A stretch of 64,000 nucleotides of DNA from Blasia pusilla (Eukaryota > Marchantiophyta > Marchantiopsida > Blasiales): positions 15,190,001 to 15,254,000 of the forward strand of contig CM114272.1 in the NCBI GenBank assembly GCA_050084515.1, written 5' to 3'. Below the pieces are notes generated by a model, which was not told the DNA's origin, did not search any database, and saw nothing but the letters and a program-made list of their open reading frames with translations. Position 1 is the first letter of the stretch, and the number at the start of each line of letters is the position of its first letter. The translations under genes and the position numbers were made by a program. This document shows positions 15,425-27,432 of this stretch, in pieces.

Positions 15425-16060
15425 ATGATATATAACTTTGAATTACGCATCCTAATAGTACAATTGAATTCGAGCAATCCTATTGGCTTAGACAACGAGT
15501 GATTCTAGTGATTGAAAAGGACATATGTTAAAAGGAAAGGTAATTTCAAAATGAAGAGTCACTCTATAATAATAATGTAGACTAGCGGATGTCCATGATA
15601 TATAATTTTGAATTACCCATCCTAAGAATAAAATTGAATTCGAGCGATCCTATCGACTTAAATAGCAAGTGATTCTATTGACTAAAAACAATATGTGTAA
15701 AAAGAAAAGATGATTTAAAAATGAAGAGGCACTCTCCAATAATAATAAATAGTATGTTTCCCGTGTGATGCACAAATGATAGGTTTTCCCCTTAATTTAA
15801 TTACCTTTAAATAACACACGTTAACAATAGAAGGGCCTCAAGAGGACAAGTGTCAACAATAGAAGGACCTTAAAAGGATAGGTGTCAACACCCCTAGGAG
15901 GTTTCCTCTAATCCCATCTTCTTTTAATTACGAATTCGAGCAATCCTATTGGTTTAGATAGCAAACGATTCTATTGACGGAAAAGGATACGTGTCAAGAG
16001 AAAACTGATCTCAAAATGAAAAGACACTATCCAATAATAATATAAATAGATATATGATAA
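15425..16060. repeat. Three diverged tandem units of about 135-170 bp
   Basis: The units begin at about 15470, 15640 and 15930 with GAATTCGAGCAATCCTAT and continue through GTGATTCTATTGAC and CAATAATAATA. Between units two and three (about 15820-15900) lies a doubled motif, GACAAGTGTCAACAATAGAAGG and its near repeat. Confidence 0.6.
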
Positions 16061-18309
16061 TCTATATTATTACTGGATAGTACTCTTATAGAGGGTGCCA
16101 CACCTTGTCTGTTTGGGCACTTGACACAAGTCACATTCTCCCCCTTGATTTTGAAAGGCATCCCACCTACTTAAGAATTACTAGATTGTGCACGTGTTCC
16201 ACACAATTGAAATATTGAAACTCGAATTAATCCGTCGAAGGAAGAATGATGGAAGAATACGAAACCATGCCATTGATAAAAAGACATGCCAGGTGTCATA
16301 AGACGCGTGACACCTCTTATATACACTCTCTCTAATATAAAATAGATTGGGCATTATAGGAGGCCGGATAGGATTCGACTTCCTTTCACCCGTGCTTAGC
16401 ACGGGTGGAATAAATCCCGTTTCATTTAAAACTCGCAGAAGAAACTGGCAGGCATGGATGCATGGAGGTCTTATTTCGTAAAGGTATCTGCAAACCAGTT
16501 TCACCGGCAAAGTACCGGTACCCGAGAAAAACTTCCCGGACGAGAAATTATAAGGGAATTCGAAAGGGGATGCTAAGAGCGATCGAAGAGTTGGTAGCCT
16601 CGAGAACCGGAGACAGAAGAGAAGGAGAAGAAAAACATCTGTTCGGTCGGCTTCTCAAATCCCCAACTCTGGAGATGCAGTTGTTTCGATTGTCAGAGTA
16701 CGTGCGTTTGCTACGTCGCTGTGATTGATTGCATAGTTGGAAGTGCATCACAATCAACAAAACGATCATCATTGTCTTACTTTTTCTACAGAACAAGTGT
16801 ACACAGCTATCAGCTGCAACGACAAATCCCGAGACGCTAAGTAGCGCGGCCTCGGGTTCCTCGAGATCCATCGCGAGAATTGAGCAGGATGTGAAATTTG
16901 GTAGATTACTGTCCAGTCGAGTCGTTCGCTCCATGCACTGCTTGGTTGTAAAACCTAGGGGCAATCTTGGAGGCATCTGCAACGCCACTCTACTCATGCT
17001 CGTCGCAACGACAAAGTAGGAAACCAAATCTGTGGCTGTTGAAGTCATAGGCGCATGGCCACGGAGGCGGGGACGTGAAGATCTGAAGAGGTGAGACCGT
17101 GTACGCCTCTGGGACTACAAATCACCCCTAAATTGAAATGCCAAACGTTACCGCCGCGTTGCTCACCGAGCACAAGATGATGATGAGTTTGCGAAGTGTT
17201 TTGACAAGAAATGGTATTGGAAGAAAATAGCAGATACAGGACATGAATGAGAGAAGATGGAGGAAACCATCGGAAGTACAGCCCGAAATCTAATCTCGCC
17301 AACAACAGCTACAGATCAGGCTCCCAGTGTTAGCCGTAGCCGACATAGCCGACATAGTTGTGTTCGCACTTTATGCGCCACTTGTTTGGTCTCTTGTTTG
17401 GAATTAGAATCCAGAATCTAGGGCCATTCTTGAAACCGCACAGGTGACTGAAGAAGTCCAAAAGAAGGTAAACGTTCTTCATGAGGGAATCTTGTTCCAG
17501 AGATTGATTTCGTGGAGCTTTTGGTCGGAGTAGGAAGAGAGGTGTTCCTCGACCTGAAGTGTGGAGGTGCTAGATTTTTCCGGAGGACGAGCACGATGGC
17601 TGTGCAGCCGTGCTCGATTGTGTCGTGATCCTCGACAACGCGTCATTGTGACGATCGCTGGTAGTCTGTCGTTCTTTACAACCCTCATAACATGACTTAA
17701 ATGATATGGTGATTATCGTTTGAGTTCATTTGAGCTCATAACTGGCAACTGTTCGTCAGATGACAAGTGGCATTTGCTTCTTCACGAGTCGATGGTCATA
17801 TCTTGGAGAGATAGGTGAGGTCAGTATCTTGATCAGCGAATGTGTCGGAATGGGGCTCGTGGTGCATGGGATGGAAGACATGACAATCCGTCATTCCGCG
17901 CCCTCACACATATGCTCATCTTTGGAGTTCATCACGGGCAGCTGTTCATCACCTGATGAGTGCGATTCGCTTCTTGACGGAGCCATTGGTCAAATCCTGC
18001 AGAGGTTAGGTCAGTTTCACGACCAGCGAATGTCTTGGTATTTAACGAGAGACCAAATCTTCAAGAGCAGGAAGCGGAGGGATTGAATTTCGAAAAAACA
18101 GCCGCAGCACCAAGAGTGCGAGACACAAGACACTTTTCTCGGTTTGCATATAGAAAGAGTGGGAATTGGCGAGATAGAGGATATCCAAACGGGTGGTACC
18201 ACAGTCTTCAGGGAGGGCCGGGAGAAGGACGAGATGACGATGGCTTTTTGCACTGCACCTGCATTAAATCGGCGCCAACAGTAACAAACGGGTCGGGAGG
18301 AGGCTGAGA
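16061..18309. other. Intergenic, with a diverged 200-bp duplication
   Basis: Between 16.46 and 17.31 kb several open frames of 85-166 codons overlap on both strands without recognisable domains. From 17.72 to 18.05 kb a segment occurs twice in tandem, about 200 bp apart: AACTGTTCGTCAGATGA against AGCTGTTCATCACCTGATGA, then GACCAGCGAATGTCTTGG against GATCAGCGAATGTGTCGG. No gene call is supported. Confidence 0.4.
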
Positions 18310-18690
18310 TGCTCACGAGTTGGTGCCGTGGACCAGCATTAAAGTGGCGTCTACAGGTAGAAAGTGCTTACAATGAGATCCAGTCGGAGTTAAAACTATA
18401 TGAAGTTGCCGTTCATACACATGAAGCTCTTTGAAAGCTTTGAAAATGCTGTGAAGGAGATTGAGAGAGAGAAGAACAAGAATTTGTGTCAAATTTGCTT
18501 CTCTAATCCCCGAGACGCTGCTATTTTGAGCTGCATGCATTTCCTCTATTGCCACGACTGTCTGAATGCTCATCAACGACAGGAGGGCCATTGTCCTACT
18601 TGTAGAAGCCTGTATCGGAGTACTTCAATGCAACCTCAACATCTAATGCATTTCACTGAAATTAAATCTTTCGAATCTGAGCTCGAATAG
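18310..18690 (+). pseudogene. RING-HC finger exon with an upstream frameshift
   Basis: The 96-codon frame contains a C3HC4 RING finger: CQICF, then C-x-H in SCMHF, CHDC and CPTCR. It is typical of E3 ubiquitin ligases that recruit an E2 enzyme. Just upstream a different frame reads YNEIQSELKLYEVAVHTHEA, which looks like the natural helical lead-in. The two frames meet at GCTCTTTGAAAGC, where one extra T separates them. This suggests a terminal exon or retained fragment of a larger protein, broken by a +1 shift. An unrecognised intron is a less likely explanation. The parent family is not identified. Confidence 0.55.
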
Positions 18691-20190
18691 AAGACAGCCG
18701 AATTTCATGGTTGGTGATGAAACCAGGAAGAATTCACACATGCATAATTGCAATCGGTCGCTTCTTCATCGCATCTTAAAGTTAAAAGCTCTCTGTTCGC
18801 TTTACAAAGACAAGGCAACAACTTCTGCCCTCTTCAACGCTTCACCTCGAGCCTAGCGAGTCAGGTCAGGTGGTCGTGGGTTGGTCATGCAAGGCTAGAG
18901 ACACTTCAGCTCTATTCTCAAAAGACGATCGAGGAAAAGGTTCTCCATCTGCTGTGAGAGGAGTGAGTAGACTTGTCTTCGCAGCGAATGCAGTTTGTCT
19001 GTCAGTTCATGCTTCCCCTTCAAAACTAGAATTCAATAAACTTGTATCCAGGGTTTTAATGAGCTGCAGTTGCAGTGCTTACTACAATTGCACATGTACA
19101 GTACGTTTGTGTGTGCGGTGCATTTGGAGGTGTTGAGCGACTGTTGGGACGACACCATTTTTGCACGTGTTTGCCTACTGCGTGTCCATGAGCTGAACTT
19201 GCTCTTGGAGGTGTATTCCACTTCCATGGGCAGGTGTGGTTGTTCCGCATGCTGGGACATGGGACACACTAACAAAGCACTTGATTATCGGAGCCCTATT
19301 CATTGGTGTGTGTTCCCAGGGACTGTGTCCTGTTCTAGCCACTTACATTTCTTTTCTCCAAAGGGAAGAAGAAGAGACTTCCAGGGCCAGTTGGACCGTT
19401 CCTCTATCAATTTATGCACACGCTTTGTAGATTTCCTCGAATGGTTCTCAAGCAAATACTTTGTGAAGTATGGAGTGTTGTGTGGAGATGGTTAAATCAA
19501 TTTTTTTTCCCAACCGTGCCAGTTCTGACTTTGGATCTTTGTTCTCTTTTTTCCTAGTTAATTTAATTTGATGGGTTCGCCCATCTCCTTTTCCTTCATG
19601 TTGTCCATTCTCCACTAGGGCACTGTTTCTGAGATCGAGTTTGTCAATCTGATCTGAATCACGAACAGTCATGTTTCGCGTGCTCCCTTTTCTCCATGTC
19701 GGTGCATCTGCCCCTTAGCTTAGGCGATGTTTCAGGTTGGATATCTCGGGCATTGATTAGAAGAAGAAAGTCCTTACTCATCTGTCCCCGGTCCCCCGCA
19801 AGGCCCAAACCGAGAAACGCATCTGCCATGGCATCAGGGTGGGACTGATCGAGGCTACCCTTGCACTGGAATTTGGGGATCTCTTGAGGTCTTAGCCTCG
19901 AGGCCTGCGCTCGAGATCGGCGTTTCTTCGGTGGTCCTGCTGTCCGTAGGGCAAAAGACTTTGTGTGCGTTTCTACACAGCTTCTCTACGAGTTGTGACC
20001 CGAATGGTGAGAATGGTGGTGAAGGTAGCGCAAGAACGCTTTGACAGCTTGGCGATTGAGCGACCGTGAAGAGAAGTAGGACGTTCCGGCGTGATTCTCG
20101 AACAGTTTCAAATTCGAGAATCGATCCGCGAGAGGTACAACTTCAAGCTGCAAGTAAATGAAGTAATCTCTCACCCTAGACAGGAGCAGG
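18691..20190. other. Intergenic and probable EF-P 5' region
   Basis: No coding region is recognised. The open frame at 19070-19495 shows no motif. The last few hundred bases upstream of 20191 are probably the EF-P promoter and leader, but I see no clear TATA box. Confidence 0.35.
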
Positions 20191-20991
20191 ATGACAGCAA
20201 TCGTTCGCAGAGCAGCGCAGCAGCGGCAGCTGCAGCGATGTTTGAGATTGGTATCGACTTCTCTGCCTTCTCCTCCTTGTTCTCGTGGGTTTTGGAGTTG
20301 CAGGCGTCCTGGTGCAGGAGAAGGACGGGTCCCATTTACCCCCCCAGCATTTTTCCCAGACGGAGGTTTGAGTAGATTCCGTGGCATCGATGGAAATGGT
20401 GCGATGAGGCAACAATCTCGAGGCGTTAAGGTGAACGGGTCAGAAGTGAAGTCTGGGTTTGTCATAATGCGGAAGGGGCGCATAACCCAGGTGTTGAAGA
20501 CACAGCACACCCAACAGGGGCGTGGAGGAGCAACGATTCAGGTGGAGCTTCGAGACGTGCAAAGTGGGCTGAAATCCACTGAAAGACTTCGCACTTCAGA
20601 GGCTATTGAGAAAGTGTTCGTGGACGATCGGAATTACACCTTCTTGTATGAGGAAGGTGACACTGTCTTCTTGATGGAGCCCGACACGTTCGAGCAACTG
20701 GAAATACCCAAATCCTTCTTCGGAACAGGGGCTGGTTACCTCACAGATGGAATGGCCGTCAAAGTGCAGTACTTCGATGGAAAGCCCCTCTCTGCTATGG
20801 TGCCGGACCGTGTCACATGCACTGTGATCGAAGCTGAGCCTTATTTCAAGGGCCAGACCGCAACCCCAACATACAAGAGAGTCGTTCTCGACAATGGACA
20901 ACAGATTATGACACCGTCGTTCGTGACTGCTGGAGATCGCATAGTTGTGGATACCACCGAGAATCTGTACATGACAAGAGCGAAGGACTAG
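20191..20991 (+). CDS. Elongation factor P-like protein, probably mitochondrial
   Basis: EF-P relieves ribosome stalling on proline-rich stretches by binding between the P and E sites. The 266-residue frame is uninterrupted and intronless. Residues 1-70 are rich in Arg and Ser and poor in acidic residues, as expected of an organelle presequence. Residues about 78-140 form the KOW-like first domain. The central OB domain contains YTFLYEEGDTVFLMEP and TFEQLEIP, and the C-terminal OB domain ends VVDTTENLYMTRAKD. The loop-tip residue that is a modified lysine in E. coli (Lys34) is Arg111 here, in QQGRGGA. The ATG at 20191 is chosen because it yields a credible targeting peptide. Mitochondrial rather than plastid location is an inference. 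Confidence 0.9.
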   Translation: MTAIVRRAAQQRQLQRCLRLVSTSLPSPPCSRGFWSCRRPGAGEGRVPFTPPAFFPDGGLSRFRGIDGNGAMRQQSRGVKVNGSEVKSGFVIMRKGRITQVLKTQHTQQGRGGATIQVELRDVQSGLKSTERLRTSEAIEKVFVDDRNYTFLYEEGDTVFLMEPDTFEQLEIPKSFFGTGAGYLTDGMAVKVQYFDGKPLSAMVPDRVTCTVIEAEPYFKGQTATPTYKRVVLDNGQQIMTPSFVTAGDRIVVDTTENLYMTRAKD

Positions 20992-21155
20992 CCTGATTTG
21001 TTTCTGTTCCAAAGGATCGACTAACGGAGAGATTAGGATCATTACGGAGAATCTTGTTTGACAAGAGCGAAGGCCTAGCCCTAGTTATCGTTGTTTTGAA
21101 GGATTGCCAAACAAACACAGATTGGGGACACTGCAGAGAATCTGTATATAACACA
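20960..21155 (+). repeat. Tandem duplication of the EF-P 3' end
   Basis: The last coding bases (GAGAATCTGTACATGACAAG, then AGCGAAGGACTAGCC) recur after the stop, at about 21047-21080, as GAGAATCTTGTTTGACAAG then AGCGAAGGCCTAGCC. A third partial copy, GAGAATCTGTATATAACA, lies at about 21137. The period is about 87 bp. Confidence 0.75.
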
Positions 21156-21839
21156 CGGAGGGTTTCTTCTTAAAGAATAGACCTCAATATTGGGCCGCCC
21201 ATTTCTCGAGGACATTGGGGTTTATGTCTCCATGGAAATCCCTTAATCATTTCATCTGTTGATCATGAGATGACTTACTTCTCGTGACGTCGATTATGGT
21301 AGCGTTTGCAATGTATTTGATTCTAACTGCACCCACGGGTTTTTAGGTCGACGTATTCTCAAAGTTCATGGGAATGAGGATCATGGGTACTCTCAAAGCT
21401 CTGAACATTCGGCGAGCATTGATTTAACACTGCTGTGTTTGCCAATAATGTCAGTGTGCTTTGACATACTCCTCAATACAGAACTCTGACATCGGGATCT
21501 GTTCCATGCCAGTCGGGTGCTCTCATGTGGTTAATATGGGTAGTCCTTGTTAAATCCGTGCTCAATAGAGAACTAGGTAGGCTGTCGATACTTTCTCTTG
21601 GGATTCATCATGATTGACGACTGGAACAAAGCTCTGGAGAAATGAAGCAAAAGCTACAGACAGAACACCTCCATCTCCCAAATTTGTTTATCTTGAGTAT
21701 GTTTCGGCCCGTTCCGTTGAGTTTATGTAATTCCATTGTCGAGTTGACAGTTTCGTCACTCCTGCGTCGCTGGATACGGGTCGAAACCTTAGGGTCGTGT
21801 CTCAGAAAGGGTAGCAGTACAGCTTTTCTCAAAGAAACA
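21156..21839. other. Intergenic, probable EF-P 3' flank
   Basis: Short open frames only; no domain, repeat or RNA gene recognised. Confidence 0.35.
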
Positions 21840-22215
21840 TAATGGCAATCGGGAATTTGCAGCAACGGATCGGATAACACTGCATCATTGACATGCTTAC
21901 TATACATCAAACAATGGTTTCAACTTCTCTCGTAGAAACACTCTTGCGATCCGTAATTTACAGCTAAAGATAGGGTAACACAGCAGCACTGACATGTGTA
22001 TCCTGCATCAAAACAAAGCTTCACCTTTCTCTTGGGATTGTGACGGCAATCGGTAATGTGGAACTATGAACCGGGTAACACCGCAGCATGCACATGGGTG
22101 TTCTGCATCATATCACAGCCTAACCTTTTTCTCCTGAGAACATAATGGCAATTTCTGGTTTGATCGGGTAATGCAGCTGTACTGACATGTTCGGCATACA
22201 TCAAACAAGCGTTTC
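21840..22215. repeat. Four diverged tandem units of about 95 bp
   Basis: Each unit contains AATGGCAAT (or CGGCAATCGG), then GGGTAACAC with GCAGCA, then TGACATG and CATCAAA. Units begin near 21840, 21945, 22045 and 22140. The divergence between units argues for an old array. Confidence 0.6.
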
Positions 22216-24290
22216 CGAGCTGTGATCGAGAGGCTTGATCAAGCCTCTCGCCCATGGACACACCTCGCAATGTGCGTGGATTACTCACCTCTCGTAGACA
22301 CACAACATCTCTGCCTACTTGTAGCCACATTCTTTGCGGTTCTTCTCTGGAGTGTGACTGCGACCTTGCGCTGCGCAATGGAGCACAGCAGTGGGTGAAT
22401 AATGAGACGTACTAATGTCCCCTTCGCCCTCGCTCGGTCGATCTGTAGGCTTTCTTGCCCCACTCTTACACTCATCGGTGTCAGTCAGCAGGGTTATCAC
22501 ACAGGTTCTTCCGCTAGTGCACGAGTGCAGTTCGGAATGCAATTGCTGGGTCAATGGACTGGCGGAAGCATGTTGAAGCGAATACTCCCAAACCGGATCT
22601 GGGGCAGCCAAATCCCAAAGCTCTCCACGGGATTTCCTCACGATAGTATCTTCCACGCTGAATCACAGATCGCCGGCACCGGATTACGACTTGGAATCCC
22701 AAGTTTAGGTCACTGCAACTTCGGGAAAGCCTGATACCTTCGATTCTCTTCTTACTCCTTTCGACATGTGGAGCTCTATCTCCTCATGGAAGGTGACAGA
22801 CAAATTTGGCAGTTTCTGGGGCTATCACGAAGGTTTCTTGGGCTGACAGGAGTTGACCAAGAGTGGGAATGAGGACCGCGGTGTTGCTTTTGGCAGAAAC
22901 AGCGACGTTTCACTATGCTTGTGCTCAGGTGGGTGGCTTCAGGCGAGAGACCCGGGTTACGTGGGCACATTAGTTCTAATGTCCATTATCGGCCCTTCTC
23001 GTGGGTGGAGCTTTCGGCAACCGAAGGAGGATCGAGACATGTGGACAACAATCAAAGCGAGGATCTGGTGCTCTCAATGACATAACCTCGTGGCCTCGTC
23101 AGCCCCGTAAATTCGTAGGTGAGTTCATAGGCATTCCGTGGGGGTACCACTCTGAAATTGTTTTCTAAAATCTTCAAGTTGGAACAGGGATCTTTGTGGC
23201 AGCACCTGCACACGGCATTTCATTGCTGCAGCTCACGTTTCATGTGTGGGGAAAATTGGGCACAACTAGGTCTGACTGCATACTCTTGCCCATCTATTTG
23301 TTACTGTGTGAACTACAAAGAGGAGTTCTGTCGTTCAACCACTCTCCTATTTCTCTGCCCAGTGCCCCCCCCCGGGGGACGTGCACTTTCTCTGGATTTG
23401 GGTATTCCTGAAGACTGGGCCAAGCACCTTCGTGAGAGGAGTGGCTTTCGGATCATGAAGTTTGCTCGGTGGTGGAATGTGGCTTTTGGAGAGAGCGTAC
23501 CATATGCTTTTCGGACTGCTCAAACTTGTCTTTCTCTTGCTGGTTGTGAAGAACCGCACGTCACGGTCGAGTATCCGAAAGGAGTGCTTAGAGCACAGAT
23601 TTACCTACTAAGGATTGGGTGTCGTACTCATGTGACCATAGAGCTTCCGCTCTCGTGGGACTGGGATGAGTCCGTCTGCGGAAGAATTTCTAGCATACAA
23701 CGCGAACGGCTCACGTTTCGCCCTTCTCAATTTTGCCAAATGAGCTAATATGGTATGCTTTTGTCAGTGGTGGGTTCCAGGAGAGACTCTACCCATTCCG
23801 TAATGTCTGTCGTGGCCTTGACCATAGACTGCCCGCGGTGCTAGAAGAGATTGGATCTGATTTCCTTTTCCATCCAGAGTAAGCCTAATTAGGCATACGG
23901 ACACCTTCCAAAAGTGTGTTGATGTGTTGGAGAGAGAGAATGTAGAGGGGAGGGTGTACTCATTGGGTTGTGCCTGCTGTGATTGGACGGTGGAAAGTCA
24001 CACGCACAGAGAATGTGAGGAATGAATAAATGATAGAGAGAGGGATCTATCGGTGAAATCAATGTTTACAAGACTGAGTTCCAATCGCCGGGGGATGTGA
24101 GTGATCGTACCTGGGTAATTCAACCTAATGCGTAGCCTTGTTGTCACCATGGAAGACGTGGTGAACTCTTTCCGTTGAATACTAGAGTGTTCTCGCAGCA
24201 GAGGGGGCAAATTGAGTATACTTGACATTCACTGGGTTCGTGGCTTCGAAAATTTTGTCCCAGGACGGTTTCAATTCGAGCACTGTAACT
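22216..24290. other. Intergenic upstream of the F-box gene
   Basis: It includes a 196-codon open frame at 23158-23748 whose protein has no recognisable domain and no splice or homology support, so it is not called as a gene. The immediate upstream region of the F-box start at 24291 shows no clear TATA box. Confidence 0.35.
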
Positions 24291-27045
24291 ATGAGCGACC
24301 TGGAGTCCTTGCCAGCGGCAGTTGTGCAGGCCGTTTTGGAGAAATTGGATGTTGTATCGCTTTGCTCCGCTGCAGCAAGCTGTCGGTTTTTACTTGCTTT
24401 TGTCAGGGACGTCTTGCCGCGAATACCATCGGTACACTTACCTAGGGTATGTCTCTCAAGACCTTGAAATTTTCCTTCGCTTCAGATTTGGACCATTCTC
24501 TTTCTTTTGGTTTTCAGTCTAAGGGTGCTCTGTTGCAGCCTTGTGTACTCTGACCGGCCACAGACGAGGGTTAACCTAATTTAAATGGAGGTTCTTGAAC
24601 TCCACATATTTCGAAGTTCTTTTCAGCTTCGTCACCTTCTCAAGCACGTGTAGATGTTGCATGATACTTGGGGAGGGTCCTTTCTCTCCTGTTAGACTTT
24701 GAAATTGTAAGGTGGACACGCTAGTATGGAATCCAGTTTATATATGTCAAGCCTGGAAGCAGGAAACGATTCCTTCTGCGAGTTTCTGTACCGAGGCTTC
24801 TCTAATCTGAGTCTTATAGTTTGTGTCTGAAGTCTGGACGTCTCTTATGCACAGGACACATGCCTAACTGAGCAAGAGCTGGTTCCGCTTCTTGGAAATA
24901 ACACCTCCATACAGAGCCTGAAGCTGGATTGTTCACGTCTTGTAGAAGATGTGGGGATGCCGTGCTTGATCAAGCCCTCTCTGAAAGAGCTAGCGCTTTA
25001 CAATTGTGACAACCTGTCCTCAAATCTACTTGTCCAGATTGGTCAGCATTGCAGGTCTCTCAGGTGAGCTTGTCCTGAAGAAAAATAATTCGAGGTGCAG
25101 AAACAGCATAGGCCTTTGCTTTTCCAGATTGACCTTAACTCGATGCTGCAAGTCCGATTCTACTTAAGCCAGGTTCAAGGAAGTTGTGACTCGATTGACT
25201 GGAACCAGTACATCTATTGATTTCTTCCAACCCACCATGCCTGATCATGTCTAGGGTCTAGCAGATCACTGTCGTTGGAACTGGGCTGGCAGGAGGACAG
25301 ACCAGGATTAGCCACTTATCGTGGTGGAGGATACACTAGGGGCCTGGAAGTGATGCTCAAAGGTTGTAATGGGCTTGAGGTATGTCCACACAGTACACCT
25401 ATTGTATTGTACGAGCATTTTTTATCTATTTATACTGCATATTTCATGTAGCTTCGGTGGAAATTTTGGTGGCACTACTTCATGATCAATCAGCTTCAGT
25501 TCATTCACCACCAAAGCTCCGGTGCCACTACTTCGGGCTCAAGGTCATTCGCCAAAGACCTGGTTTATCTTTCACATATCTTCATTTGTATTCTATAAGG
25601 TGGTTTTATGAATTGGCACTGATGGATCCATGACTGATTTGAGGTATTTACTATCTTGGTTCTTGCAGTCTTTATCCTTGATGTTCGAGGGGGCCTGCTT
25701 TGACTCAGATGCATTTGCTGCAATACCATTATTCACAGCAGGAACTCTCAAGGCTTTGGACGTTGGCTTTGTGGCAGAAAGGGATGCCAAGAAATTATTA
25801 GAAGTGAGGAATGCAATAGATCATCAAGGCCCTGCCCTCAAACCTGGTGGGTATCCACATCTGCAGACCTTGTGTCTTGCCCTTGACCGGATCACAGACT
25901 CTCTCCTGACGGCGATCTTTGTGAGCCTTCCATCTCTCACAGACCTGGACCTTCACGATGAACCAACAGAAGAACCACTCGTAGGCTTTGATCTAACAAA
26001 CGTGGGTATCTTCCGGGTAGCGAGTCGCCCGGCATTGCGGCGCCTGTCACTCGTTCGGATGCCAGATTGGTATCCAGCACATTTCAAGAGGGTGAATGAC
26101 CTTGGTATCTTCTTGTTGGCAGAAAGCTGTGTGAATCTTGAGAGCATCAGGCTTGGTGGGTTCTCCCGGATCACAGATGCTAGTTGTTGGGCGCTTCTGC
26201 ATAAATGTGCTAAATTGCAGACATTTGAAGTTCTTCACATGAGTCAGGTGACAGATTTGACCTTTCATGACCTTTCAGCCACGTCTCTCAAGCTGGAGTG
26301 CGTATGCCTATCTTCTTGTGTTCTCCTCACTGATCATCCCATCAAACAAATAGCTTTATGCAAAGGTCTTCGAACCCTAAATCTAAATGGTTGCAGAGAT
26401 GTTGGTGATGAAGGACTTGAAGCTATCTCCAGCCTGTTACAACTCAAAACACTCACAATGAACGGCACAGCTGTTACTGATCATGGATTTTTCTGGCTAG
26501 GGAATTGTATCTCACCATTGGCAGTTCTCTCTTTGAGAGGCTGTCAGCATATTACTGAGAAAGGAATCCGAGCTCTCTTTCATGGAAGCATTGCAAGTTG
26601 TTTAGAAGCTCTTGACCTGTCTGGCATCCATTCTTTGTCTGATGGTGCAACCAGAGAAATATCACAGAGTGGTGCTGAACTCACAGAGCTCTGGCTTCGG
26701 GACTGTCCCCTATTGACTGACTTGTCTGTCATTCAACTGGCGGAGAGCAACTGTGGTGCAACTTTGAGGGTACTCGATCTGTGGAATTGCAGAGGAATCG
26801 TTTTGACTTCATCCAAGTGGTTGCAGAAACCCCAATTTCCACGTCTGCGATGGTTGGGAGTTCCCCGGACTTTGGATCTAGATATTGCTATACAAGTGAA
26901 AGAAAGACGACCTTCTCTTGGAATCAGGCGGAATGGAGCAGAGTGCAATAACTGGTGGGCTGCAGAGTATGTGGAGACACCTACTAAATCAGAAGAGGAA
27001 GTGGATGAATTGGAACAATGGGTGGAGGAACCTGAACTTTCATGA
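24291..27045 (+). CDS. F-box/leucine-rich repeat protein, four exons
   Basis: It is predicted to be the substrate-recognition subunit of an SCF ubiquitin ligase: the F-box binds the SKP1 adaptor and the leucine-rich repeats bind the target. Exons 24291-24446, 24855-25063, 25265-25379 and 25669-27045 join in frame to 618 residues, all with GT-AG introns. Residues 1-52 hold the F-box (LPAAVVQAVLEKLDVVSLCS, then CRFLL). From exon 2 on, LRR units follow, such as LKLDCSRL, LKELALYNCDNL, LRTLNLNGCRDVGDEGL and LDLWNCRGI, spaced about 24-26 residues in the cysteine-containing style. The tail is acidic (SEEEVDELEQWVEEPE). An alternative acceptor at 25129 would run into a stop, which favours 25265. The substrate is unknown. 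Confidence 0.88.
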
Positions 27046-27432
27046 TCTCCTCTCAAGACAGAGACTAAGCTTCTTGACTCACGCGCCACCTGACTTTAGC
27101 CTTTGTTAAGTATTTGTATAGATCGATCTGTTACTGGTCAATGTCAAGGCCTTCACTCCCATTTTCGTCCAGCCAGACGTTCAATATAATTTATGCTTAC
27201 ATCCGTTGGACTCTCCTTATTTCCCGTGAAGTAAATGGTATGATATTCGAAATCATTAAGTTCATCCTCACTCAGTTGAATAGTAGGAATGTTCAGCCTT
27301 AGGATGACTGTCAATGTGAAGAAAAAGGTTTCAGTCTTGTGTATATGACATCCCGTCATTTTTCGACTGAGTCTGGTATTGTTGACCCTTGCTCGTTTAT
27401 GAAGTGCCGCTTCATCACTACATCAATCTTTA
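27046..27432. other. F-box gene 3' flank
   Basis: Probable 3' UTR of the upstream gene; nothing else seen. Confidence 0.35.

Noticed and set aside
16548-17048. 166-codon minus-strand open frame
   Set aside because: Overlapped by plus-strand frames of similar length, no recognised domain and no partner exons; left uncalled.
23158-23748. 196-codon open frame between EF-P and the F-box gene
   Set aside because: No domain, no family resemblance and no splice or repeat context that supports coding.
25129-25190. Extra exon of the F-box gene with TTGACCTTAACTCGATGCTG
   Set aside because: It follows a good acceptor and looks LRR-like, but reaches an in-frame TAA before any usable donor; the acceptor at 25264 keeps the frame open.
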